Positions 30,283-42,700 are shown, counted from the stretch's first letter. The stretch is DNA of 64,000 bases from Beaufortia kweichowensis (GCA_019155185.1 CM032817.1:12025164-12089163), one strand, 5' to 3'. The notes: generated by a model from the sequence alone, not told the origin. Numbers and translations are program-made.

Positions 30283-32354
30283 ATACTTACCTATATCATA
30301 CATGTATATGCTCTGATGGGTTGGTGTTATCTCTGTAACTATCTATGTAAAATTATCCTAAATAAATCCTGTTATACACTACAAGTGAAGCAAAATCTCT
30401 CATATATTTCTCAACATAAAAAGCAAACACGACATTATTAAGGTTTAAGTGAAACAGTGGATGTTGAATGGCACCTGCTGGATGGATGATGATGATGATG
30501 ATGATGTATTCGTCATCATCTGGGAGACTCAGTGGATTCTCTATAGACATAATCAACTTCATCTTCTCCTGAAAGTCTGCAGAGACTGTAAGGAAACTAA
30601 CCAGATACAGATAACTTCAGCTCAAGAAAACCTATTCAAAATATCACAATGTATGTTTAGAAACCTTTAAAACGACTTGTAACTCATTACGCTTATGCAG
30701 GTAACTTTAATTATCACTTTGGACGACTTACTTGTAGACTATCTTTATATGAATGTTACTGTGCTGTTGTTATTATGATCGTTGCGTCATTTTTCCTTAT
30801 ATTTGCTTGATTCGCTGTCAAGTAAACATCTTAACTCAGATCAAGGCGTGCCTTCCGTTAAACACAAGCGCTCATGAGATCAGCTCTTTTTACGGTCATG
30901 TTTTACAGTATTTATGCTCACTGCAGAAATACAAGTGTACTCAAATATTCATGATTTTTTTATTAAAATATGTAGCATGATATTCAATGACAATTTTTTT
31001 CACACTATTAGGATTCAAAGTAATGCAGTTGTTTGATATTTATGAGTTTTAAATAATTTCCACCAACATTGTGGTCAAAATATAAAGTTTGTGCAAATTG
31101 GTTATTGGTGTGAAATGACACAAATATCTACACAAACATCAATTACATCAATAAAACAACACCTCATACACTAGGCAGAAACAAATGTGCTTGAATTTCT
31201 CATTTTTCTACAGTCATGATGTAAACACTCTTTAGTGACAGTATTCAGGCACTATTTACACAACAACAACATGGTAAGGCAACTTTTACAATCCATGCAG
31301 CAGCCGTAAAATCCGTAATAAAGGATTTTCTGAAGGAATGTGTGTCAGTTTTACAGGATTAACACAAGGGTGAAGTGAGGAAAACTTATTCAGCTAGTAG
31401 CTGATGTCATATATTTGGAGGACAAAAGTTTTGAGATATTTGGTACACAAAGGAATCTAAATTCAGATTCATTATAAAGGCCAGAAAAACCCATAATATG
31501 AATATAAATACATCGGTGTAATTTAAATGAAAAATTATAATATATATTTATGTATGAAATGATATTTTATATAAAAAGCATGAAGCATATTGCTGACATT
31601 ATGTACATGATGATGACTGAACTCTCATTACCGTAATGCATCAGTGTTTACCTTTATTTTCTTGTGATTTCCATTATTCTCAATAATGATTTAATAATGA
31701 CTGTAATACAATAATTTTGTAGTGTATTAGAGTAAGATATTACTGTAAGATGATGCTTTCATTTCAATCAAGACATTATTAGTAGTGCAACAAATAAATT
31801 CATATATATTATTTCTTTCTTCACATTATGGTAATGAGAATTACAGTAACCCAAATGAGGGTGGAAATGATAAAAATGATGACAAATAATCTTAATGGTC
31901 ACAGTTACAGGCTTAAATACAAAATATAACCCAAGTATGTTATTAACGATTATGTGAGATTCATGCTAAAATGTACACTTTAAATTCATAATCCACACAG
32001 AACATCACTTGAAAACCTAAATGAGAATCTCCTTTACTTTCACCTCCATTAAAGTATTTAGTGTGTATTCACTTTTGGAAGATCATCCAAGACAATAAAA
32101 CAAACACCATCAGTATTATCAAATCATTTTTTTGCACAGGCAGGAACAGTTTGAATGATTGAACGTGTTCCTGTTGCAAAACATAATTCGGCTTTTGCTT
32201 TTTATACTTTGTAAATGTTGGAGCACAGATCCTTTGTTTACCTTATATCCACAGTAAGGACGGGTGAATTGTGCTCTTGTGTCCTGAGTGGAAGAGATGT
32301 GCGTTTCATGTGTGTTTCTTGTAGTCGGGCTTGGGTCCGGACGGGGTCACGAGG
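30283..32354. other. Interval between convergent TRIM and tulp3; includes tulp3 3'UTR
   Basis: AT-rich with no coding content. A (GAT)n run lies near 30486-30507. The tulp3 3'UTR must start at 32354 and run leftwards; a minus-strand AATAAA near 31652-31657 is one possible end. Confidence 0.5.
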
Positions 32355-35300
32355 TCACTCGCAGGCGAGTTTGCTGTCAAAGCTGGACAGGCCGATAGCG
32401 AATGCCTGCAGCGCACACATGGGGTAGTTAAAGTCCAGAGTGAAGATGTCTTCTGCCACCCGGCCAAACTGCATCACTATGTAGTCGGCTAAAAAAAATA
32501 CAACATTTATAATCACTGCAGTGCAACTGCGACATGAACAGACTGACAAACACTTCTTCTGTACATAGTTTCATTTCCTAGTATCAGTAATATTGTTCTG
32601 TCAACCCAACACAACGAGCGAGACTCATCCGAGATGACGCAGCGTGTCAGGTAACTTACGGTCGTTGTCGTGGACTATCTGAAAGTTTTTGACGGAGGCT
32701 TGTGTGACCCTCCCGTGAAAGTTCAGCACGTATGACTGCGTGTCGTCGTTCCACACGGGGGCTTTATTGTGTAGCTCGATCAGATTCTCCAGCGAATGAT
32801 TCTGCCATTTACTCAGCAGAGACTCTTGTTCCTAAAACACACACAGATTCATGCATCACTCATTCACTCCCATCATCACAAATGATTATTTGATTGACAG
32901 ATGTGAACACTCACACATGTGGGTCGAACTGGAACCCGTTCAAAATTCATGTTCATGCCAGGAATAATCACGGTCATCTTCCGCGGGCCCTTAAATCCTA
33001 AAACATTAGTCTCCTGAAAAGAGAAGAAACATATAAACAGCGGCTAAGATCAGAGATACCAAACGTACGAGAGAAAATCTCTCCAGACTCACGTAGCAGA
33101 TAGCAGCGAGCTCCTGTCGTCTGTTGTTTTCCTCCAGCAGAGCTCCAGGGCTTTTCGTGGGGTTTGTGCCGTTATCATAAACTGTAAACTTAGTTCCCAT
33201 CAGATTAGACCTGCGGCAAACAGACAACAAAAGCAGAGCTTTTCTTTAGGCAGATCACGTCATCTGCCTAAAATGTTTTCTTAAAAGTCTTGGCTTCTCA
33301 CCTCAGTTTACCAATAAAGCTCTCGCCCTCACGAGACAGATCTGTGGCATCTACTGAGATCAGATAGTTTGATGTTTTGCTCTTCTTCCTCTTACGTCCA
33401 GCCAATAAAAACACCTGGAGAGAGAGAGAGAGAGAGAGAGAGTATGAGCGAGAGAGGACTGATGTGCACAGAAGCGTGTGAATGTGACGGATCTTCACCT
33501 TCTTGCCGTCTTCCCTCTCGAGGTGCATGAAGTATGTGGGGTACAGGCCTCGGTCCATGCCCTTCTTATCCCGTGAGATGCGACACTTGAGCGTCACTCC
33601 CCTCGGAGCCGGACGGAGAACAAACTCCTCCAGATTATCCACCTCGACAGAGGAGCCTTCAGCGGACGGGGAACTCAGAGGAACACACTCCTGACCAAAC
33701 ACACATGACATATTACAGCAACGCTACAAGAATAAATCACGACAGACACTATTTGTCTTTTGTGCAGTATTAAGCACAGTTCAATTAAAATAAAACCTGT
33801 AATTCATCTGACAGTACTTTCAAAAGCCTCACGTGGATCTCACCGTGGTGGATTTATTGCTGGACGCAGACGCGGGTCTCGTGCTTTCTGTTTGTGGAGA
33901 GAGAGAGCGGCTTCTCTCTTCATCTTCATCATCCTCACTCGCCTCATCATAGTTCATGCTGCCGGAGAGTCCTGAGAGAAAGAGACCGAGCTAAAGATGA
34001 GAAACAGCAGCTGATTTCTGTACACAAACACACATCTTTGCACACTAGATAGTGAGTATGTGTGATGTTTCAGTAAATACGTGGCGTGTGTATCTCACCG
34101 CGTCTCTGCAGCAGTGTGTGTATGTCTGTTTTGGGTTCGAGCAGAGTTTCAGTATCGGCGTCTGTCTCGGGCTCTTCTGTGATGGGGGGAGACGGCTGCT
34201 GTGCTTGACTGACCGACAGAACCTGGATTTTACTGCCCAGATCTGGACCGTCTGTACCCAGCAGTGCCGCCGGCCCGTCAATACCTGATGAACCAACAGA
34301 ACACATCTATAAAACACAACAGAAACACAGCTGCGGGACAGATACCTTCAGATAGAAGTGCATTTCTTGTTGGTGTTATCTATGTATTGTATAGACATAA
34401 CATTGATGGAAAATGTTGTGAAACATGTGAAAGTTCACCGTCTAAGATGATGTCACTGGTGGTGTTGACGTGAGGCTCTACGAGGCGCCTGTTCCTCGCT
34501 GCGGCGGGGTCGCGAGCGCCGCGGACGTCCCTCTGGATTGGGCTGCACCATCAGCGGCTCCTGACGTTTCCTCCTCTGTTTCTGCTCCAACAGCGCCCTC
34601 TGTTAACACAACAACATCATTACAACACTCATGAATTACTGTTCCAGGAAAAAAAGCTTTTTTTATCCGAAAGAACTTTGAGAGTAGATCAGCACAGCTA
34701 AAGGTGAGGTACTAGTTGTGAGTTCTAAGAGAATATCCAATCAGATCATGAGACACGGGGGAGTCTGGGTAATACAGCAGGACATAAAGATGCTGATGTT
34801 TCCATGGAAACTGAACATAGAGCTACTGTACTTGAATGAGATTACTGATGCTCTGTTGTTTAAAACACATCTTAATATTTTTTAATAATGCTATTATGTA
34901 AGATCTGTGTTATTATATTCTAATTAAACTATTAGTTAAAACTATATATGTCAAAATAAATGTGTGAGGTTTATTAATTAAAAGAATTAAAAGAATTTAA
35001 TTCTATTAATTCATATGCACAACACATTAATACATACACAAGTTTCATAGTTTTGTGCATCACTTAATTCACTGAAAAGCAGAGCACATTTTGACACAAT
35101 GGTAAATGCTTCCTGATCTGTTAATAAATGAATAAATGTAAATGTCAGTTTTTAAAAGTGAATGTCTCATACCTTATATATGTACTGATGCATAGAGTAA
35201 TTCTGTTACATCTCTCGAGACATGAGCAAGAGGTTATGATATAATTACAAGAGGATGATCTAAAGTAAAACTGAAAACAGTGATGTACAGCCATTACACA

Positions 35301-36096
35301 GGCAATGAGAGCGTCTGCAAACACACACCAGCTGAAGTCACACATGACGACACAAAACTAAACAGACAGGAGGAAACAAGAACTAAAGACAGTTTCATTT
35401 CATTCACCTCACACTGTTTCACACAGGAAATAATGTGAGTGCTTGTAACATCATTTAACATTGAAAAGAAGAGCTGACACCCTCACCTGTTTCTCCAGCT
35501 TCTGCTGTCTGAGACTCAAACTGTCGTCCTCCATTGTGCTGAAACACAATAACACTTATATCTTAATATTGAAATTTAAAGAATTCACACTTTTAATTTG
35601 AACATTCACATACAACACAAATAAAGATCAATCAAACAAATATCAATGTAAAAATGCTCTTTTCTAACATGAGCACTGGTCCTGCGTATTCAGATATAGT
35701 TCACCCGTATGTCAGTGAATCATTCCTGATGTGAATCACTTAATCTCATATGTGTGACAGTGACAGAACAAGTGCCTGTAGCTGGTCCGTCTTCTCATTG
35801 TGTTGCTAGGCAACAAGAGACACCCAAACCATGATGAGATCATGATGAGAAATCTCACCAACATCCTCATACACACACATATAGAGTACATGTGTCTAAA
35901 AATACTGTGATGACAGCCCACACGCATGCAGTCTCTGAGGAAGAGTACAGAGGGTTCAAAGCAGGGCAGTACATCTGAAGTGTGGATGTAAGTTAAAGCA
36001 TACAGGACACGAGTAGAAAACTGTGTGTGTGTCGTACCTGGTCATGGATGTGGACGCGAAGCTGGATGAACTCGAGGGTCTTTATTTCCACAACAC

Positions 36097-36134
<38 letters not shown>

Positions 36135-37033
36135 AAAAACACAAGAGAAGAAAACGTGAGTCAGTGAGAAGAGCAGCGATGAAGATGAGGATGAGTCTGC
36201 ACATGTCACTGTGTGTGTGTGTGTGTCAGCAGGTGTCTTAAGAAACACCCGTATGAATGTTTCATGCTCACTGCGTGACAGATGTAAGACGACACACATA
36301 AGTGTCTGATGTGACACCTGTGTAACCGTGGTTACCTGCGCTCCAGGTAACAGCCCTCACACATACACAACTAACAGATGCTCAAAGACTGCTGTGATGA
36401 AAGAAAGAAAGAAAGAAAAAGAAAGAAAGAAAGGAAGAAAGAAAGAAAGAAAGAAAGAAAGACAGACAGACAGACAGAAAGACGGACGGACGGACAGACA
36501 GAAAGACGGACGGACGGACAGAAGGAAGGAAGGACGGACAGAAGGAAGGAAGGAAGGAAAGAAGGAAAGAAAGAAAGAAGAAGGAAAGAAAGAAAGAAGG
36601 GAAAGAAAGAAAGAAAGAAAGAGTTTAATGTAATGAAAGATAAGTGACTGCAGTAATAGTGATCAGAGAGTGTGACGGATGGAAACTTCAGTTCTCTGTG
36701 GATCTGCAGCTCTCAGTAGAGATCAACACAACACAAACATCATCTACACTCATTTATTCATGTATACACAACATTCACAAAACTAAACAATCAAACTAGC
36801 CCACAGTGAATCAATAACACGATCAATTACTTAATCACTGAAAACAAACACACAACTGTCCTCCTGTGAATTCATATGACACACACACACACATATTAAA
36901 CACACACACTCTCTGTAGGACCTTAAAACTCACATTTCCTCATGAAACCTCTGTGTGATATATGTGTGTGTGTTGTGTACCTGTATGACCAGCGGCTGTA
37001 AGCGGGTTGTGAAGAGCTCTTCATCGTCTCCAT
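32355..37033 (-). CDS. tulp3: Tubby-like protein 3 (ciliary trafficking adaptor)
   Basis: Exons 3' to 5' on plus coordinates: 32355-32488, 32660-32831, 32915-33013, 33093-33210, 33302-33414, 33499-33690, 33844-33971, 34099-34284, 34439-34599, 35487-35538, 36038-36079 and 36981-37033. About 483 aa once a 2-bp gap is allowed for. The N-terminus has a conserved basic helix (LRQQKLEKQRALLEQKQ), then an acidic linker, then the C-terminal tubby barrel with the phosphoinositide-binding basic patch GRKRKKSK and the end FDSKLACE. The segments SREGES, ENLIELHNKAPVWN, FQIVH and AIGLSSFDSKLACE fit TULP3 better than TUB or TULP1. Family role: it bridges PI(4,5)P2 membranes and IFT-A to bring GPCRs into primary cilia and restrains Hedgehog signalling. 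Exon 34439-34599 is 161 bp where phase needs 163, and the frame shifts at about 34480 inside the EEQAP(LV)E motif. This may be a real lesion, a sequencing error, or be bypassed by a GTAGAG cryptic donor. Confidence 0.85.
33418..33442. repeat. (GA)n tract acting as polypyrimidine tract of a tulp3 exon
   Basis: On the minus strand it reads (CT)n and runs directly into the CAG acceptor (33417-33415) of exon 33302-33414. Confidence 0.85.
35802..35814. promoter_or_regulatory. tulp3: RFX X-box motif in tulp3
   Basis: GTTGCTAGGCAAC (reverse GTTGCCTAGCAAC) is a canonical-looking RFX X-box. It lies about 265 bp upstream, in the direction of transcription, of exon 35487-35538, which carries its own ATG (MEDDSLSL). 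RFX factors control ciliary genes, which suits tulp3. Confidence 0.5.
36102..36132. repeat. (GA)n microsatellite upstream of tulp3 exon 2
   Basis: On the minus strand it is a (CT)n tract starting about 23 bases before the acceptor AAAG|A of exon 36038-36079, so it can serve as the polypyrimidine tract. Confidence 0.85.
36322..36335. promoter_or_regulatory. X-box-like inverted repeat
   Basis: GTAACC and GGTTAC half-sites are separated by two bases. One half fits the RFX half-site; the other has one mismatch. It lies in tulp3 intron 1. Confidence 0.25.
36400..36622. repeat. (GAAA)n/(GACA)n/(GACG)n/(GGAA)n compound tetranucleotide repeat
   Basis: A 220-bp homopurine-biased array in which related tetranucleotides alternate in blocks. 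The block AGACGGACGGACGGACAGAC is duplicated. It lies in tulp3 intron 1. Confidence 0.95.
36981..37033 (-). CDS. tulp3: tulp3 alternative first coding exon A
   Basis: ATG at 37033 opens 53 bp (METMKSSSQPAYSRWSY plus two bases) ending at a GTAC donor. Its phase joins perfectly to exon 36079-36038, giving a Ser-rich leader before MEDDSLSL. An X-box-like site lies about 100 bp upstream. Confidence 0.55.
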
Positions 37034-37128
37034 GTTAAGTGTGTGTGTGTGTGAATGTGCGTTTGGAGCGTTTCTACCTGTGTTCAGGTCATGAGAGAGC
37101 ACATGAAGGTGAGCCCTCGGGGCTGAGG

Positions 37129-37142
37129 GTTACTATGACAAC
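37129..37142. promoter_or_regulatory. X-box-like motif upstream of tulp3 exon A
   Basis: GTTACTATGACAAC differs at two symmetrical positions from the RFX X-box GTTRCCATGGYAAC. It lies 96 bp upstream of the exon A ATG. Confidence 0.35.
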
Positions 37143-37169
37143 AACACCCCACAGACGCCCTTTAAAAAG

Positions 37170-39060
37170 CAGGACACTACTGAGTGTGCAGTGAGGAACC
37201 CATACATCTATAAACTACAAACACTTCCCCATCTGAACAAACACACGAAAACATACCAGCACTAACAGACTGTGTCATTATTCATATATTATGGGCAATT
37301 TTATGCAGATGACAACCGTACCATGAAAGATTTTCATCATACGGATAGTTCAGATGGTTTAAATCCTCTCAGTCTGAGTCTCTCTGAGTTTTTACAGCAT
37401 TTGTTTCTGTTTACAACATTACGATTTTTAATAGAAAGATAAAGTGCTGTTTTCAGAATTGTGACATTCATAATAGTCCATATTCCTCATAAATGAAATT
37501 AAAATAAAATAACTATCTGATGTTCTCTGAAGCGTCATCTCTTCTCTATTCTCCCTGAAATGTGAGGGGTTGAGATCAGACTAAAATAATCTTGTGAAGA
37601 TTGATGGGATTCTGCTGAAGGAGACACAAACAGTGACAGACATTCTGATTTATAGTATTTTCTGTACGTTGGTAAGCAGCCGTTTGCTATGTAAATGATA
37701 AATACGAATGCAAAGCACATTTGTCTGGTTCACAGCATGTAATGTGTAATTTACTCTCGTATCCCTGATGATACCAATCTCAGTCTCTACTGTACTGCCA
37801 CATCCAGCTAATCAGAGCATAATTACACATAATAACACTCATAACAGACTCATTCATCAGACCCAAGATCATTCACCATCATCTGTCACCGTGAATGAAA
37901 CTTCATGAACGCTGATGTAAGCTACTTTTGTTTTTCAATTTTCTGATTTTGAGTAAGAGAAAAATATGTCTGGCATCAAAAAAACAGCGGAGATGTTTTT
38001 AAAGATACGTACAAAACTATTAAATCACAACCCAATAAGGGAAATAATGTATTCATTATTCCTGTGCATACATCTGAGAGATCTTCATCTGATTTATCTG
38101 TTTGTTGTTTATAGAGATGTGACGTCTGAAGAAGGCAGAAAAAGTCTCTACATAACAGATAAATCTAAACCACTTCCTGCCCTTGTATATTAGTCAAAAC
38201 CACACAGAATTCCAGTTCACAGCATCATGGGAAGAGTGGGAGGAGGTGTTGAGACCAACTGTGTTTAAAAAAGAAAATATACACAAATATATAAAAGACA
38301 AATAAGAGCAGATACTGAAAATGATCCTGCTTTTTGCTGATGATAATAATAAAGGAGGTGTTGTTTATTTTAACAAGAGAACAATAACAGAAGGACAATG
38401 AAAACTGCTATGATAATATTGCTGTAATGTGACGTCATTCATATCTACAGCGTTTATGAACCAACCATGATGACGCCACACAACTGCGTCACAGACGTGA
38501 AACTATCAGCTGTTTTAATAATAGTGTCAATTACACACATGCTATTAACACGTTTGAATAGCATTAATGAATTCATGCAGTTAAGTCATTGTGATTTTTG
38601 ACTTTGAGAGACAAATATCTGCATGTGTAATGAAATAAATCCATTCTGAAGTGATTTGTACATGATGAATTAATCGACACAGTTATTATTTAGGGATGAA
38701 TTTATAACAGACTGTATGACCGTCGTGAGATCTTCTCCGTTATCATCCAGCTAACACACCTTCACGTGCATTCATTCACTCTTTTATTGTCCTTTATTGT
38801 GTGTATTTCTCTGTTTTTCGTGTATTTCATCTTTTCGAGTAGTGATATTGTGTTAAATTGTGAATTCTGGGGTGTTTTGTTGTGTTTTTAGCTCTGGTTG
38901 ATGTTACAGCCAGAAACGCAACAGGAGCCGCAAAAACAAACACACAGAAAAGTTCCGAAAGACACTCGTGTAAAAACACGCACACGGGCGCGCACACATC
39001 AATACCAAACCCACTGTCAGTTTTGGATTATTTCTGAGAAATGTGTTTTTATCGGTGTGT
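37170..39060. other. tulp3 5' intron, no exon seen
   Basis: Lies between the two alternative first exons. AT-rich, with no repeat or coding content that I can support. Confidence 0.5.
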
Positions 39061-39065
39061 CTTAC

Positions 39066-39082
39066 CTGCTGTAGTAACTCAT
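39066..39082 (-). CDS. tulp3: tulp3 alternative first coding exon B
   Basis: ATGAGTTACTACAGCAG, followed by a GTAAGA donor, encodes MSYYS plus two bases. It also joins in phase to exon 36079-36038 (giving MSYYSRPSSSSS). It sits at the edge of a CpG-rich block, so this is likely the broadly used promoter. Confidence 0.6.
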
Positions 39083-39215
39083 GTTTATCCGCCGTTGCTA
39101 TGGATTCGTCCGCTGCTGCAGCGTCGCGTCCCTGTGAGCAAAACCCGCTGCGGCCGAGACCCGTGCGCGCATGCGCGGCCTGCAGCAAGATGTCTTCCAT
39201 CAGGGGGCGCGCGAT
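39083..39215 (-). promoter_or_regulatory. tulp3: CpG-rich tulp3 promoter with NRF1-like and CTCF-like sites
   Basis: The densest CpG cluster of the window. It contains GCGCATGCGC (39167-39176, NRF1 palindrome) and CCATCAGGGGGCGC (39197-39210, close to the CTCF consensus). An upstream ATG at 39200 opens a different frame across the tulp3 start, so transcription should begin downstream of it or the leader carries an overlapping uORF. Confidence 0.55.
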
Positions 39216-39573
39216 AGTCCCGAAAGACTATCAGCCATTGGACAGCCGCGAAAGAAACCTCAAAAGGGTTTTCGTTTGCTTCATTAAAGACATTTGTGCC
39301 CAAAAGGCTAGATATTATATATAAGTGATTGTGGTCGGAGATACAATCCTGAGTTTTAATTCTGAGCAATCAACAAAAATGTCTCTTATGTCATTAACGA
39401 TTGGTCTATTCTCAGCTCCGCTATTTTATCACATATCACGTGATAAAAATCTTTAAAAATACTTGAAGACAATAATATTATTCTAACTTAAATAATTGAC
39501 CAATAACAAACATATTTTTAATCATTGTTTTAAAAAATTGATAGACTAATTCACATTCATTTGAATGAATTCT

Positions 39574-39587
39574 CCACTAGGTGGCAG
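39574..39587 (+). promoter_or_regulatory. CTCF-like motif
   Basis: CCACTAGGTGGCAG matches the CTCF core closely. It is the first of two such motifs 58 bp apart. Confidence 0.5.
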
Positions 39588-39631
39588 CATATAGTGTTTT
39601 ATATGGTCTGTTACTTGCATTGCTGGAGTCT

Positions 39632-39645
39632 CCACTGGATGGCAC
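39632..39645 (+). promoter_or_regulatory. CTCF-like motif, second of a tandem pair
   Basis: CCACTGGATGGCAC, in the same orientation and with the same TCT flank as the motif at 39574, which suggests a local duplication. Confidence 0.4.
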
Positions 39646-39651
39646 AATTTG

Positions 39652-39725
39652 GGTCTTCTCTTAGAATTGAACCCATGTCTTTGGTGTTGCTTGCACCTTG
39701 TCCTACCAGTTAAGCTAGAGAAAGA
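39652..39725 (-). mobile_element. tRNA-derived SINE head
   Basis: On the minus strand TAGCTTAACTGG fits the RNA polymerase III A box and GGTTCAATTC fits the B box, at tRNA-like spacing. The anticodon arm reads GTGCAAGCAACACC. The cloverleaf is degraded, so this is a SINE head, not a working tRNA. Confidence 0.55.
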
Positions 39726-42700
39726 CATGCCAGACAACTTCTCATTAAGCACCTGCATCACCGATGCAGTAAACAACTCTTTCAATAATGCATTACTTAT
39801 GCTGCACCTGAGTACACATATTTTTAGACAAATTGACCAAAATAGTCACACAGCATGGTGTACAGCGTGGGTCTTTTCTAATCGCTGTGACACACGTCAT
39901 TCAGCGGTCCAGGGGAGATTAGGGGAAGGAATATGTCTGTAGATCCAGAACACTGAGGACATGAGAGAACACATGAAGGTGGACGAGGTTACACTGAGAA
40001 AAACACAGCTGTTAATCCATCTGAGGCTTCACTATACATACACACAGATTATTTATACAGATCTCATTGAAATCTCAGACCTCCAGTCTCTGCAAACAAA
40101 CATGTTTTGCTTTGATAGTCGACAAACGTTAACAGGAAGAGCCTCAAAGAATGAGACAGCCAAACTGTCAAAGATTCATTTGATTCATTTGTGCAATAAA
40201 ATGCAAAATAAAATCAACTCTTTTTTATTTAAATCTTTCATTATATTGTTCATTTGCCTCAGGATCTAATTCCTGCTGTAAGGATTGAGTTGGTGCATAA
40301 ACTATATGATGGAAATACAGCAGTATGTTTCTCTGGTGATACTCCAGTGAATACTCCAGCACTCGCTCTGTGGAAAAATACAGCAACTACTCCACAAAAC
40401 AAACAAACACAACAGCAGATTAACACTGTTAGTCCAAGAAAATAAACGGCACATGATGACAGCTGACAAACAGCTCAGGACAGAAAACTAATCATTCAGA
40501 TCCTGTTTAGACCCATGACACATTTGTTATTGAGTTATTTAATCTGTCCTGATACTCAGAAGAACAGCTCTGATATTCTTTCAAATGATGGTTAGTAGAG
40601 CTGAATCTCACATCACATCGTTACTAGATGTGTGTGACTGTAAAAGATTGAAGAAAAACTGTTTATGTTGTGTAAATTTTAGTAAAGACAGTGACCAAAT
40701 GTGTCTGAATAAATTTTAAAGTAAGCATTATCTTTTGCTTAATACTTTTCGATAGTTTTAAGTATCTGTTGTTTTATCACAAACCTAACAAGCTTTTTTA
40801 GTCAAATGTCTGTGTGTTTATGGGACAGTACGGTATGTGACCAGCAGTATTCCCGCTGTGCAGGGGCTGATGGAATGCCTGTTTTTACTGTCATGTCTAA
40901 TTATTAGTGGACATTCACTCCTCCAGACATCCAAGAGCAGGATATCATTATAGAGACAGCTGTGTGTTGTCTCACCACTTACTTTCACCACTGTCTATGG
41001 ACGGCAGTGCCACTGGGACATCTTAAACTTTCCACAATAAACAGTAGTAATATTCATGAAGAATATTTTGAAATAAAGACCGAAGATTATGATCATTTAC
41101 TACATAATTTCAGTTCAGAGTTCATCAGACTTTCATCTGCTGGATCTGAAATGAGATTCCTCTGGACATGTAGACGTGCTGAATGAGCTTCACGTGTCAT
41201 TTCGTCACACAGATGGTTAGTTAGGCTTTGTTAACAGAGACCACCCTTGGCAGGTAATGAGCGTCTGTCTGTAAACCTCAGACCAAAACATCAGAAAGTG
41301 CCCAAAAAGTGTTACACAAGCAGTTATATAACAGTCATGATGACCATAAAGAGCTCAGTCAAGCACAAGAATCTGACAATTATGTGAGACAAAACATGAA
41401 TGTGACCATCATTTTATTTTTAACACACTTGAGATCCAGTGGATGATTCCTGACTAAATCTCTAATTCATCTCCACTGCACAGAAAATTCATAGCTCATT
41501 TATTGAAATGAGTTCATATGAAACAAATAAAATACAAATGTAATAATACTAGCTGTATTTGCTTGGCATGAAGAAATGACAGGAAGAACAGCCATGTGCA
41601 CATAACATCTCTTTACGTATGAATACACATGTTCTATCTCACCTAAATAAGAAATACTTCACAACCAAAATTCTCACAAAACATATTTGTGCCATCCTGA
41701 GCAATGAATGTATAAGAATGGTCAGTCTTTAGGAGTTTTAATATTGCCTATAAAATGTCGTTGAACTTTTGACATGTTTGTGCATTGTTCGCTATGAGCA
41801 CTGTATTACTCTTTAATTGTCTTACTAAGTTGTACTGCAAAAGATTTTTGTTTTGCATTCTGCATCTGTGTCAATACCCACCCATGACCCGGGACCCAGC
41901 ATCCCCCCGCACCCCAGCGCTCTCAAAGCCGCACACAGACAGATGTTTCTAGGGCAATTACACACACTTGTTATTTCACTCTGTAGTGCTTCAGGTCCAG
42001 AAACAAACTGCAGGAGGTGTATGAGGAAAACACATGCAGCTGCAAACATGACGAGTGTCACCTGTGAGATAAACACATGTTCACTTTACATGCAGAATCT
42101 GCAAATAAAGCTGTGGGTTTGTGTTACCCAATCAGTAAATGTGCAAGAGTTTGTCTCCTGCTCATGTGCAATTCCTGGTAAGAACATGTCCAGGTCACAT
42201 TTTACTCTAAACAATTAAAAAAAATGCATATGAAATAAATATAACCATTTAAACAGCTCACAAAATAAATAGTTTACATGAAAAATGCATACTTTAAAGC
42301 ACAGAAAAATCTAAAAATCTAAAAATTGATAACAACACCAGAAAAAATAAAGAAATATTAAAAACTAATTCTTCTTATAACTTACTGTAAACGTACTGCG
42401 CTCTTTATCTAAATGGTGCATGTAAATGTCATGGCTAAAAAGCCTTGTTATTTGTTTGAAAGATCTGTCTGCTATTATTGAGACTGTATTATTGACTGAA
42501 GTGTAAGCAGCTTCGGATGTGAGCATTACATTTCAACAAGATCTCTGTTTAATCTTTTCAGTTTGTTTTAGTAAATCAAATGTTAGCACAGCGCTGAAAA
42601 TTGATCATGTTACATAATGAATTAAAGGTAAAGTGAAGAAGAGCCATTACAAAACGACTCACAAAACTCTTACCTTATTTTGGGGATATTAAGAAAGAAT

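Noticed and set aside
36400..36622. CRISPR-like regular repeats
   Set aside because: Simple tetranucleotide slippage array in a vertebrate intron, with no unique spacers.
32355..37033. Assignment of the tubby gene as tub
   Set aside because: The N-terminal helix resembles TUB, but several barrel segments (ENLIELHNKAPVWN, IGLSSFDSKLACE, SREGES) fit TULP3 better.
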